Below, piece by piece: positions 6,746-13,172 of a stretch of 13,558 bases of DNA; the first letter of the stretch is position 1, and every line of letters begins with the position of its first letter. The DNA is taken from positions 1-13,558 of the forward strand of contig NZ_CAMJRK010000040.1 of assembly GCF_946222815.1 (NCBI RefSeq), written 5' to 3'. A program made the position numbers and the translations under genes. The notes below the pieces were generated by a model. It was not told the origin of the DNA. It ran no database searches and worked only from the letters and a program-made list of their open reading frames with translations. The stretch comes from an uncultured Leuconostoc sp. (GTDB taxonomy: Bacteria; Bacillota; Bacilli; Lactobacillales; Lactobacillaceae).

Positions 6746-6770
6746 TAAAAAAACGCTGCGAGATGCAGCG
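6746..6770 (-). terminator. Terminator after the pepP-hypothetical pair
   Basis: On the minus strand CGCTGC and GCAGCG (6754-6770) form a GC-rich 6-bp stem with a 5-nt loop, followed by an eight-T run. It begins 3 nt after the stop codon at 6773. Confidence 0.85.
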
Positions 6771-6772
6771 CT

Positions 6773-7219
6773 TCAGTTAGCAAATGTATACAGAAAATCT
6801 ATAAAGCTCTGTAAATTAGCCGGATAAGCATTTAATCCCCAAATCATACGTTCATTTTCACTTGGCACTTTAAATCGTATACCCCATTCATCATTCAAAC
6901 TTGGTTCAGTTTGAGAAGGGCCAGGGTACGCCGTCATCCAAGTATTAATGTAACGCATGGCTTTATCCGTAAAGTCATCCCATGACGTGGTCATATCACT
7001 CCATTGCTCGCGATAACGCCAATTAAACGCTTGCCCAGCTTGATTAAAATGCGGATTATAAAAATCAAAATCTATATCTGTAATATCTTTGGCCTCTTGA
7101 GCTTTGTCTCTACTATGCCAAAAAGCATGGCCTTCGTGTCGTTTGATGTAAACGTAATCAAAACCACTCACTAAATTACCACGATAAAACACTAAAAAAT
7201 CTAATCGTGTTTGTGCCAT
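6773..7219 (-). CDS. Conserved-looking protein of unknown function, coupled to pepP
   Basis: A 148-residue soluble protein that I do not recognise. It is rich in aromatic residues, including many Trp and Tyr (for example FNWRYREQWSD and NDEWGIRFKVP), and has no membrane segment, signal peptide or known catalytic motif. It resembles a compact single-domain protein rather than spurious coding. The ATG at 7219 is the start: its GAGGG ribosome site is formed by the last codons of the upstream peptidase, and only one base separates the peptidase stop codon from this ATG. That arrangement implies translational coupling. A strong terminator follows directly. Confidence 0.75.
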   Translation of the reverse strand: MAQTRLDFLVFYRGNLVSGFDYVYIKRHEGHAFWHSRDKAQEAKDITDIDFDFYNPHFNQAGQAFNWRYREQWSDMTTSWDDFTDKAMRYINTWMTAYPGPSQTEPSLNDEWGIRFKVPSENERMIWGLNAYPANLQSFIDFLYTFAN

Positions 7220-7220
7220 A

Positions 7221-8315
7221 TTAACCCTCAATCACAATTAATTCTTTGGTAAGATCATTTGTAATATTTTCATAACCATCTACTGTTACAATAATATCAT
7301 CTTCAATTCGGACGCCACCTTTTTCTGCAAGATAAATACCTGGCTCAATGGTTAGAAGATGCCCTGGCTGCAGTTCATCACTGGATTGTGAGCTTAATGC
7401 TGGCCCTTCATGGATATCTAAACCAACACCATGGCCTGTAGAGTGGTTATATTCATGACCGTAACCATGTGCAGATATATAATCACGCGCAACACGATCA
7501 ACTTCACTACCAGAAATACCAGGTTTCACAATTGCTATGGCACTTTCATTGGCCTGTTTAACAATGGCATAAATTTGCTTCAACTCATCACTTATACTTC
7601 CAATAGCGATTGTTCGAGTGACATCAGAAGTATAATCATCGACGTAATAGCCAAAATCAATTGTAACAAGTTCACCATTTTCAATTATTTTATCTGTTGC
7701 TTCGCCATGAGGCAAAGCTGCACGATAACCAGATGCAACAATCGTGTCAAATGAGGCTTTGTGGGCTCCAAACTTTTTTTGTAGTCGATCTAATTCATTA
7801 GCTACTTGTCGTTCAGTCATTCCTGGTTTAATGAACGAGATTAGTTCATTAAATGCTTTTACTGACGCAGTTGCTGCTTGACGTAAAGCAGCAAGCTCAT
7901 GCTCATCTTTGACCTCACGTAAAGCTTCAACAGCAAATGGTAGCGCATCAAACGACCTATCAGCAGGTAACAACTCATCAATATAATCATAAATATTGTA
8001 TGGTAAGTCGGCTTCAAATGCCAAATTTTTAATATTCAAAGCTATCGCGACTGAAACTGCCTCTTCATAGTATGATTTTGTTATTTTTAAATTAACGTGT
8101 TCTGGTAAATTTGCTTTATATGCCTCTTCATATCGTGCGTCAGTTACTAAATAAGCTGAATCACAACTAACAATAATCACACCTTCACCTGTACCACCAC
8201 CAAATCCAGTTAAGTATTTCATGTTAGTCCCTTGATATACAAGCATACCATCAAGATTTAATTTTTTAAGTAGTTTTTGTAGTTTAGCAATACGTGCTTC
8301 AAAATATTTAGTCAT
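7221..8315 (-). CDS. Aminopeptidase P family (M24B) peptidase
   Basis: A pita-bread-fold metallopeptidase that removes the N-terminal residue before proline (Xaa-Pro aminopeptidase, or possibly Xaa-Pro dipeptidase). The five metal ligands are visible: D220 in VTIDFG, D231 in YTSDVTR, H295 in the HSTGHGVG motif, E324 in TIEPGIY and E338 in RIEDD. The N-terminal creatinase-like domain covers about residues 1-130. The length (364) matches Bacillus YqhT-type PepP, and there is no signal peptide, so it is cytoplasmic. The start at 8315 has AGGAG 10 nt upstream; an in-frame TTG at 8324 is too close to that site. In many Firmicutes efp follows this gene; here an unknown coupled gene does. Confidence 0.93.
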   Translation of the reverse strand: MTKYFEARIAKLQKLLKKLNLDGMLVYQGTNMKYLTGFGGGTGEGVIIVSCDSAYLVTDARYEEAYKANLPEHVNLKITKSYYEEAVSVAIALNIKNLAFEADLPYNIYDYIDELLPADRSFDALPFAVEALREVKDEHELAALRQAATASVKAFNELISFIKPGMTERQVANELDRLQKKFGAHKASFDTIVASGYRAALPHGEATDKIIENGELVTIDFGYYVDDYTSDVTRTIAIGSISDELKQIYAIVKQANESAIAIVKPGISGSEVDRVARDYISAHGYGHEYNHSTGHGVGLDIHEGPALSSQSSDELQPGHLLTIEPGIYLAEKGGVRIEDDIIVTVDGYENITNDLTKELIVIEG

Positions 8316-8347
8316 ATATGACAATCTCCTTTTCGCTGTTATCTTTA

Positions 8348-8356
8348 ATTATATCA
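8348..8356 (-). promoter_or_regulatory. Extended -10 promoter of the pepP unit
   Basis: On the minus strand TGATATAAT combines a TG extension with a perfect -10 box, 33 nt before the pepP start; no good -35 is seen. A 12-bp palindrome, CATAAGCTTATG (8355-8366), sits just upstream of it. Confidence 0.55.
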
Positions 8357-8414
8357 TAAGCTTATGCGATTACTTTTCACGTCACTACACCTTAGTGTTG
8401 AATGTATTAATAAG

Positions 8415-8443
8415 TACAAAAAAAGAACAGCGAACTGTTCTTT
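8415..8443 (-). terminator. Terminator after rpmA
   Basis: On the minus strand AAAGAACAG and CTGTTCTTT form a 9-bp stem with a TTCG tetraloop (8422-8443), followed by a run of T. It begins 12 nt after the rpmA stop codon. Confidence 0.9.
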
Positions 8444-8455
8444 CTCTGCTTTAAC

Positions 8456-8773
8456 TTACTTTGCAGCAGCCAAAATTTCATTGTACTGTTCACGTGAGTA
8501 AACAGATACTTGACGCTTTTCACGCCCTTTACGTTCAAATCTAACAACACCATTTGTTAAAGCAAACAATGTATCATCTCCACCTTTTTTAACGTTAACA
8601 CCTGGATAAATATGTGTACCACGTTGGCGATAAATAATTGAACCAGCTGTCAAGTCTTGTCCATCAGCAACCTTAGTTCCTAAACGACGACCAGCTGAAT
8701 CACGCCCGTTGGCTGAAGATCCGCCACCTTTGTGGTGAGCGAACATTTGTAAGTTTTCTTGATTCATCAACAT
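8456..8773 (-). CDS. rpmA: 50S ribosomal protein L27 with N-terminal extension
   Basis: Ribosomal protein L27 of the large subunit, whose N-terminus reaches the peptidyl transferase centre. The core GGSSANGRDSAGRRLGTK and GSIIYRQRGT stretches are unmistakable. Before the first residues of mature L27 there is an extension ending NLQMFA, matching the Firmicutes type (typically NLQFFA) that the cysteine protease Prp removes between Phe and Ala. The first Phe is replaced by Met here. Residues HHKGGG follow the predicted cut. The start at 8773 has AAAGGAG 10 nt upstream; the Met at 8767 is possible but farther away. It lies 28 nt after rplU, which leaves no room for the prp gene often found between the two. 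Confidence 0.97.
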   Translation of the reverse strand: MLMNQENLQMFAHHKGGGSSANGRDSAGRRLGTKVADGQDLTAGSIIYRQRGTHIYPGVNVKKGGDDTLFALTNGVVRFERKGREKRQVSVYSREQYNEILAAAK

Positions 8774-8801
8774 AAGTCTATTTCTCCTTTACAAGTAATA
8801 A

Positions 8802-9101
8802 TTACGCGATTGAATCAATCTTCACGCGTGTATATGGTTGGCGGTGGCCTTGCTTAGAATGCATATTCTTCTTGGCCTTGTACTTGAAAGTAATAACTTT
8901 CTTTTGCTTGCCCTGCTTTTCAACAGTTCCAACAACTTTAGCACCTTCAACAAAAGGTGCCCCAACCTTGCCATCAATCAAAACAACTTGGTCAAAAGTT
9001 ACCTTTTCACCCTCTGCTGTATTCAACTTTTCGACGAAGATTGTATCGCCTTCAGCGACTTTATATTGTTTGCCGCCTGTTACAATAATTGCATATGCCA
9101 T
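8802..9101 (-). CDS. rplU: 50S ribosomal protein L21
   Basis: Ribosomal protein L21, 99 residues, close to the usual 102-103. The start MAYAIIVTGGKQYKV and the C-terminal KKNMHSKQGHRQPYTRVKI are diagnostic; the latter corresponds to the conserved KRRKxxxxxxGHRQ rRNA-binding region. TAAGGAG precedes the ATG at 9101. It is the first gene of the rplU-rpmA transcript and is preceded by a structured leader and a near-consensus promoter. Confidence 0.97.
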   Translation of the reverse strand: MAYAIIVTGGKQYKVAEGDTIFVEKLNTAEGEKVTFDQVVLIDGKVGAPFVEGAKVVGTVEKQGKQKKVITFKYKAKKNMHSKQGHRQPYTRVKIDSIA

Positions 9102-9104
9102 TAT

Positions 9105-9205
9105 TGAATTCTCCTTATACTTAGACTCACCATTCCAGGCGGGTCGGCTCTAGTCCGACACGTACTTCAACCTGTTCCGAGTGGTTGTAGCTATGCTAAC
9201 AACCT
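9105..9205 (-). ncRNA. L21 leader-type structured 5' UTR of rplU
   Basis: The roughly 100-nt untranslated region is strongly structured. On the minus strand GGTTGT and ACAACC (9183-9204) form a 5' hairpin, and GTCGG and CCGAC (9143-9159) form another, enclosed by a possible CAGG/CCTG long-range pair (9136-9139 with 9171-9174). The position, length and multi-hairpin form match the L21 leader known from Bacillales and Lactobacillales, thought to let L21 regulate its own mRNA. Assignment is by context and visible pairing, not by a covariance search. Confidence 0.65.
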
Positions 9206-9209
9206 ATCA

Positions 9210-9238
9210 ATTATAACAAAAAATAACAATAGCGTCAA
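9210..9238 (-). promoter_or_regulatory. Promoter of rplU-rpmA
   Basis: On the minus strand TTGACG (9233-9238) and a perfect TATAAT (9210-9215) are separated by 17 nt. Transcription would start near 9203, right at the first leader hairpin. Confidence 0.85.
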
Positions 9239-9256
9239 TATTATACAGGTTTATTT

Positions 9257-9832
9257 TTAATTAATACTCTCAAAGTCAAACAAGTTCAACCCAGTTTGTG
9301 TCCAGCCAGTTGCATCAACACGTAACACTTCTATAAATTCTTGCAATACCTTAGTTTGTGCCACATTCATATTGTCTAACAACCATTTTGAAATCAATGC
9401 CCAAAAACCACCTATGATGATTTCCCATTGAAACAGTTGATGCCTGTATAATTCCTCGTCTTCAATAATTCCTAGTTGTGATTGCATCTGCATTCTCATT
9501 CTCGACATCAGCGTTTTAATATAACCTGAGTTATTGTGCAAATTAAGTACTGCGTTATAAAAAGCTGCACGATCACTCACAGACTGAATCATTTCGGCAA
9601 CATGGAATTTACCCTGTGTATGTTTCATAAATTCCAGTATCAATGTATGATTGACCTCAGAAATTAGATGTTCTTTATTTTGATAATACTTATAAAAGGT
9701 ACCCCGAGTGATATCTGCACGACGTAGTAACAAAGTAATCGAAAAATTAGGTTGCGTTGTCAATAGTGTAATTGTCGCTTCTTCAATATTTCTTTTTGTT
9801 CGTAAAACGCGCGCATCTTCTTTCTTAACCAT
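9257..9832 (-). CDS. TetR/AcrR family transcriptional regulator
   Basis: A 191-residue TetR-type regulator. The N-terminal helix-turn-helix lies at about residues 12-58 and shows the classic pattern: RTKRNIEEA in the first helix, then ITLLLRRADITRGTFYKYYQNKEHLI. The C-terminal two thirds is helical ligand-binding/dimerisation sequence with no recognisable subfamily. GGGAGAAATT precedes the ATG. It lies 28 nt downstream of a gene for a membrane-anchored protein on the same strand, so the two are likely co-transcribed, and the regulator may control that operon. No efflux pump is adjacent. There is no obvious terminator before the rplU promoter. Confidence 0.88.
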   Translation of the reverse strand: MVKKEDARVLRTKRNIEEATITLLTTQPNFSITLLLRRADITRGTFYKYYQNKEHLISEVNHTLILEFMKHTQGKFHVAEMIQSVSDRAAFYNAVLNLHNNSGYIKTLMSRMRMQMQSQLGIIEDEELYRHQLFQWEIIIGGFWALISKWLLDNMNVAQTKVLQEFIEVLRVDATGWTQTGLNLFDFESIN

Positions 9833-9860
9833 AATTTCTCCCGAAAAATGACACTATGTT

Positions 9861-10379
9861 TTACTCCTCATTCTTCGCGCCTATTCTATATATTGCCGCT
9901 TCGATATTTAAGTCTACTTTCATCTGTGTCACAATATCCGCGCGTTGTGCCGAACTTTTATTCATAGCATTCACTGACATTGTGATAATAGTATCAAATT
10001 CATCATGAAAACGTGATGCCACACTACTATCAATATTATAATGGCCTTTTTTAGCTGTTTGCACAATTGTAATAATGCCCGTTTTACCATACATTGCATC
10101 ACGTAATGCCTGAGAGTCGGTATTACTCAAATTAGTACTATTATGCTTAATAATTTGATTACCTGACTTTTCAACAGCAGTCATTGTTTTAGCATCTTGA
10201 TAATCAAAATCATCTAATGTTGCAATAAAAGTTTTAATGCTGCGACGTGACTGCTCCAAATGCTGATAATCTGATCTAGGCATCGAAACACCCGCATATT
10301 TAGGTTGTTGATTAAATGTTACAAACGCCACTAATAATGCTACAAAGATCACGCCTAATGCGATAAATGCTTTTCTCAT
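9861..10379 (-). CDS. Small membrane-anchored or secreted protein of unknown function
   Basis: 172 residues that I do not recognise. Residues 5-23 form a single hydrophobic segment (GVIFVALLVAFVTF) after MRKAF, giving an N-terminal anchor or an uncleaved signal; there is no lipobox Cys and no clear signal-peptidase site. The remainder (about 25-172) is polar and probably extracellular, helical in character, with no catalytic motif seen. It has a good AGAGG site before the ATG. As the first gene before a TetR regulator it may be the regulator's target, but no function can be assigned. Confidence 0.72.
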   Translation of the reverse strand: MRKAFIALGVIFVALLVAFVTFNQQPKYAGVSMPRSDYQHLEQSRRSIKTFIATLDDFDYQDAKTMTAVEKSGNQIIKHNSTNLSNTDSQALRDAMYGKTGIITIVQTAKKGHYNIDSSVASRFHDEFDTIITMSVNAMNKSSAQRADIVTQMKVDLNIEAAIYRIGAKNEE

Positions 10380-10400
10380 ATGTTCAATCCTCTGTAATTT

Positions 10401-10429
10401 AGTATACTATAACTAATTAAATTTAAAAA
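10401..10429 (-). promoter_or_regulatory. Weak promoter candidate of the membrane protein-tetR pair
   Basis: On the minus strand a TATACT -10 (10401-10406) has only an AT-rich, non-consensus -35 (TTTTTA, 10424-10429) at 17 nt. The region is close to the oppositely oriented tRNA-Arg promoter. Confidence 0.3.
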
Positions 10430-10446
10430 ATAGATAAATTAAATCT

Positions 10447-10474
10447 TTGATATTTAGTTGTTTTATGCTATCAT
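10447..10474 (+). promoter_or_regulatory. Promoter candidate of tRNA-Arg
   Basis: TTGATA (10447-10452) and TATCAT (10469-10474) are separated by 16 nt, so transcription would start only a few bases before the mature tRNA. Confidence 0.45.
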
Positions 10475-10486
10475 GTATATTGTACT

Positions 10487-10560
10487 GCGCTGGTAGCTCA
10501 GCTGGATAGAGCAGCCGGTTTCTACCCGGCAGGTCGAGGGTTCGACTCCCCCCCCGCGCA
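10487..10560 (+). tRNA. tRNA-Arg (anticodon TCT), with two stem mismatches
   Basis: A 74-nt cloverleaf. The D stem (GCTC/GAGC) and anticodon stem (GCCGG/CCGGC) are perfect, and the loop TTTCTAC gives anticodon TCT for Arg. The 3' half is irregular. T stem GAGGG faces CCCCC, leaving an A-C mismatch at the second pair. Acceptor GCGCTGG faces CCCGCGC, leaving a T-C mismatch at the fifth pair. Both fall in a run of eight C. A normal version would end CCCTC then CCAGCGC. Discriminator A is at 10560 and no CCA is encoded. The gene is probably functional or mis-sequenced rather than a remnant, because the other arms are intact. Confidence 0.88.
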
Positions 10561-10565
10561 TTATG

Positions 10566-10603
10566 ACTGGTTTACCTATTATATTGGTAAACCAGTTTTT
10601 TTA
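10566..10603 (+). terminator. Terminator after tRNA-Arg
   Basis: ACTGGTTTACC (10566-10576) pairs perfectly with GGTAAACCAGT (10586-10596), followed by a long T run. Confidence 0.92.
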
Positions 10604-10843
10604 TTTTTATACATTAATATCACTATTTCTTGAGTATACAATTGCAGTAACATAACATTTATGATTACTTATGCCAACTTTAAGTTGCGAATTATATCTT
10701 TCACAGAGTATTTAAATACAAATTGATTTTCATTTTATATTTCCCTGCCATACTATACAAACACGCCACCTTTCATTAGGTGGTTTGTCTATGTCAACGA
10801 GTAAATAAAATTCTATCAAGCCTTTTTCAAAAAGTAATCACTG
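10604..10843. other. Gene-free intergenic region with one hairpin
   Basis: No coding sequence is seen. A 6-bp hairpin, CCACCT (10766-10771) with AGGTGG (10778-10783), can be extended by ACAAA/TTTGT outside a bulge. It is followed by a poor T run on the plus strand and none on the minus strand, so a terminator role for the converging SMR gene is uncertain. Confidence 0.4.
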
Positions 10844-11164
10844 TTATTCTCCAGCAGTTACTTTAATACCAATAATTGCAACGACTAATAAAATAATAAA
10901 AACCCAAGTAATTGGTGGGAATTTATCGTGAAACAGTATGACCCCAATTACCACTGAACCAACTGCACCAATCCCTGTCCAAATTGGATAAGCCAAACTA
11001 AATGGCAAATATTTAACTGCCTGTAACAAAAAAATCATACTCGCAACCAAACCAATAACAGTCAAACTGGCCCAACCAATTTTTGTAAAACCCTGACTTA
11101 ATTTCATAGTAGTTGACCACAATATTTCCGAAAAGCCAGCAAGTAATAAATAAATCCACGGCAT
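10844..11164 (-). CDS. Small multidrug resistance (SMR) family transporter, SugE/Gdx-like
   Basis: A 106-residue four-helix membrane protein. Helix 1 carries the membrane-embedded Glu (E13, in AGFSEILW) that couples proton and substrate binding in SMR dimers. Helix 3 has the diagnostic YPIWTGIGAVGSVVIGVILF. The WTGIGAVG wording and the KLSQGFT after helix 1 lean to the SugE/Gdx (guanidinium exporter) branch rather than EmrE/Qac, but the usual residues around E13 (GLxEVxWA) are only partly kept. No guanidine riboswitch-like leader is visible. AGGAAGG precedes the ATG. It is the only family member in the window, so it would work as a homodimer unless a partner lies elsewhere. It follows the mepB-like gene by 93 nt. 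Confidence 0.88.
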   Translation of the reverse strand: MPWIYLLLAGFSEILWSTTMKLSQGFTKIGWASLTVIGLVASMIFLLQAVKYLPFSLAYPIWTGIGAVGSVVIGVILFHDKFPPITWVFIILLVVAIIGIKVTAGE

Positions 11165-11257
11165 ATAAAATCCTTCCTAATAACTATTGAAATAAACTTA
11201 AATATCAAACCTATCATGCTTTTTATTTAAATTTGTAATCTACACCTAATTTTGTAT

Positions 11258-11752
11258 TCAAAGTGTATACAACTGCTTTAATTTAGCAGAATCAATCAAA
11301 TCTTTTGACAGATCAATAAAATAAGGTATTTGCCATTGTTGTGTTTGTACAGCCGTTTTGTTTAGATCCTTAACCCACTCCGGATAAACTCTTAATGCCA
11401 TCTTCCCTTTGGAATCCGCAGATACCAATATTTTTTTTTGCACTAATAACGCCTTAGGAAATACAAACTGTCCTTGCCTATACAAATCAATCACATTAAT
11501 TATTAAAAAATCCGGACTATTATCATAATCAAATGGTTTATTTTTAGAATGACTATCTTTTTCCCAAAAAACAACAAAATAACCCTTTTTGGTGGGCGTC
11601 CTTTTTGCTAATCGGCTGCGAAATTTTTTATCTTTTAATCGAAATGTGAAGCCTTCATATAATGCATTTTGTGATTCTTCACTAATCATCTCAATATTAT
11701 ATGCTAGTTTACTGGTAACACTTCTTCCCATTAACTCTATAGACTGTTTCAT
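11258..11752 (-). CDS. MepB-like protein
   Basis: A 164-residue soluble protein matching the MepB family (PF08877), named from the Staphylococcus mepRAB efflux locus; its biochemical role is unknown. The family pattern is clear: the YEGFTFRLKDKKFRSRLAKR stretch near residues 32-51, KKGYFVVFWEKD at about 55-66, PFDYDNSPDFLIINV near 73-87, and a C-terminal Trp-containing segment. There is no signal peptide. The AGGAG site lies 13 nt before the ATG, longer than ideal. An in-frame ATT is nearer, so the exact start is slightly uncertain. It is upstream of, and probably transcribed with, the SMR transporter. Its upstream region ends at the IS element at 11817, so the native promoter may have been replaced or truncated. 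Confidence 0.82.
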   Translation of the reverse strand: MKQSIELMGRSVTSKLAYNIEMISEESQNALYEGFTFRLKDKKFRSRLAKRTPTKKGYFVVFWEKDSHSKNKPFDYDNSPDFLIINVIDLYRQGQFVFPKALLVQKKILVSADSKGKMALRVYPEWVKDLNKTAVQTQQWQIPYFIDLSKDLIDSAKLKQLYTL

Positions 11753-11853
11753 AGTGGCACTAATACTCCTTTAATCATAATAACACTCTAACAAAATTAA
11801 AAGTGGATTACCCACGATTTTTGGCACAACGACTCTAATTTAGTTTAAAGTGT

Positions 11854-12726
11854 TTACGCACACAAATGTGTTTCAAATGTCATGGGTGCTAAATAATTAA
11901 GTGCCCCATGCATACGACTACGATTATATCATCTTTCAATGTATTCAAACAACGACAACTTAGTTTCAGTTAAGTTGCGATAATGATCATGATGCACTAA
12001 CTCTTTTTTAAACGTCACATGAAATGCTGCATTATCGTATGGCACACCAGGGCGACTATAGGAATGTTTGATATTTAAGGCTTTTAGGGTCCCTTCATAG
12101 GTTTGAGATAAGAACTGTGATCCTTGATCTGTATGCAAAATAACTGGGTCTGGCGGTTTGTTCAGTGCCTTTTTTAATGCCTGTAATGTTAATTCAGTGG
12201 TCATCTTGGTGCCATAGGCCCAACCAATAATTGCACGTGAATGCAATGCTAGATAAGTCAAACCCTCATGCACGGTGTGAATATAGATCATATCAGTTAT
12301 CCAAATGTGATTAAGCGTCTCGGTCTTGAAATTTTGATTCACAAGATTAGGTAGGTTTTGACGCCCTATGCTAGGTTGCGTCGCGCGCCATTTCTTGATG
12401 ATGTTAGATTGAATGCCTAAGGTTTTCATTAACCCACTCACACGACGTTCACTGAAGTTCGTGTGGTGAACGGTGTTAATTTGACGGGTGATTTTGATGA
12501 ACCCATAACGTTGTTTGGCCGCCTGAAAGACACGTTTAATTTCAGTTTTAAGCCAGTCATTTGTTTGTTCATGCTTTGTCGGCACTTTGTCCCGATCATT
12601 GTAAACCGTACGCCGAGAGATATTCAGTACACGACTGGCCCGAGACACGGGTAAGTTAGCGTCATTAATTAGCTTGACCAACTCATTTTTGCTAACTACT
12701 TTCTTTTCGACAAGATGGTCAAAGCT
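11854..12726 (-). pseudogene. IS3 transposase orfB (DDE integrase domain), inactivated
   Basis: The DDE catalytic domain of an IS3/IS150-type transposase. The HTH_21-like stretch, the first Asp in WITDMIYI and the second Asp in LHTDQGSQF are intact. Two lesions are seen. The segment after PYDNA should read xxE-x-F but goes straight to AFHVTFKKE, so the catalytic Glu expected 36 positions after the second Asp is missing through a 9-nt in-frame loss. In addition a TGA at 11929-11931 replaces the Trp of ERWYNRSRMHG. Twenty-four further codons (YNRSRMHG to HLCA) continue in frame to TAA 11854-11856. Translation normally needs the orfA frameshift at 12726-12732. Confidence 0.88.
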
Positions 12727-12956
12727 TTTTTTAAGATATCATTATCCGCGCGCAATTCAGCCATGTCATGTTGCATGTCCAGGATGTCTTTTGGTGACAG
12801 GTTTTATATGGTGGTTGTTTTATCTGCAGCAAGCCAGTTTGAGATAGTTGCCGTACTGACACCATAATCTTCTGAGATTGAAGCGAGGGTGTGATAATCT
12901 GATTGCGCCAGTGCGGTAATCATTTGTTTGAAATCGTTATCGTATTTTTTTGACAT
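12696..12956 (-). pseudogene. IS3 transposase orfA, nonsense-interrupted
   Basis: An IS3 orfA-type helix-turn-helix protein beginning MSKKYDNDFKQ at 12956, with the helix-turn-helix ISEDYGVSTATISNWL. A TAA at 12804-12806, probably from AAA (Lys), ends it after 50 codons. The same frame then continues for 35 codons (NLSPKDILDMQ to the leucine-zipper-like ALTILSKRK) to TAG 12696-12698. The A7G slippery tract at 12725-12732 lies in this second part. Confidence 0.85.
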
Positions 12957-13000
12957 AGCTTTTGCGCCTTAGTTTTAATTATAGAGCCTGTGCCAAAAAT

Positions 13001-13168
13001 TGACTATAGTCCAATGACAACTGTTTTGCCAGCACGAACTGAACCATCAGCAATAATAGCTTCCTTGTTTTTATACAATGGACTAGTCCACCATGATAGC
13101 ACTTGCATTTGTCTAACTGAGAACGGTTTGAAATCAAATGTCGCACTCATTTTACGTTTCGATGCCAT
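13001..13168 (-). pseudogene. Phage terminase large subunit, N-terminal fragment
   Basis: Fifty-four residues of a tailed-phage terminase large subunit, the ATPase of the DNA-packaging motor. The FKPFSVRQMQVLSWW start and the Walker A-like motif GSVRAGKT (residues 42-49) are typical. The frame ends at a TAG (13004-13006) just where the IS begins, so about 90% of the protein is missing. The start MASKRKM lies 4 nt after the small-subunit stop, the usual terS-terL arrangement. Confidence 0.82.
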
Positions 13169-13172
13169 CGTT

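Larger units (their letters stand above)
11817..13000 (-). mobile_element. Decayed IS3-family insertion sequence (IS150-like)
   Basis: The terminal inverted repeats are ATTTTTGGCACA at 11817-11828 and its complement at 12989-13000, extending imperfectly inward (GACTCTA against GGCTCTA). The element is about 1.18 kb with an orfA/orfB pair on the minus strand, overlapping at a slippery A7 tract for a -1 frameshift. Both frames carry nonsense codons, so it is inactive. No target duplication is apparent: ACG on the left, TGA on the right. Confidence 0.85.

Noticed and set aside
7431..7754. 107-residue plus-strand frame inside the peptidase gene
   Set aside because: It is a shadow of the clearly coding minus-strand M24 peptidase, with no ribosome site.
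8838..9153. Two overlapping plus-strand frames over rplU
   Set aside because: They are antisense to an unmistakable ribosomal protein and its leader.
11165..11257. Guanidine riboswitch upstream of the SMR gene
   Set aside because: The interval is short and AT-rich, without the conserved ykkC-type motifs or stable hairpins.
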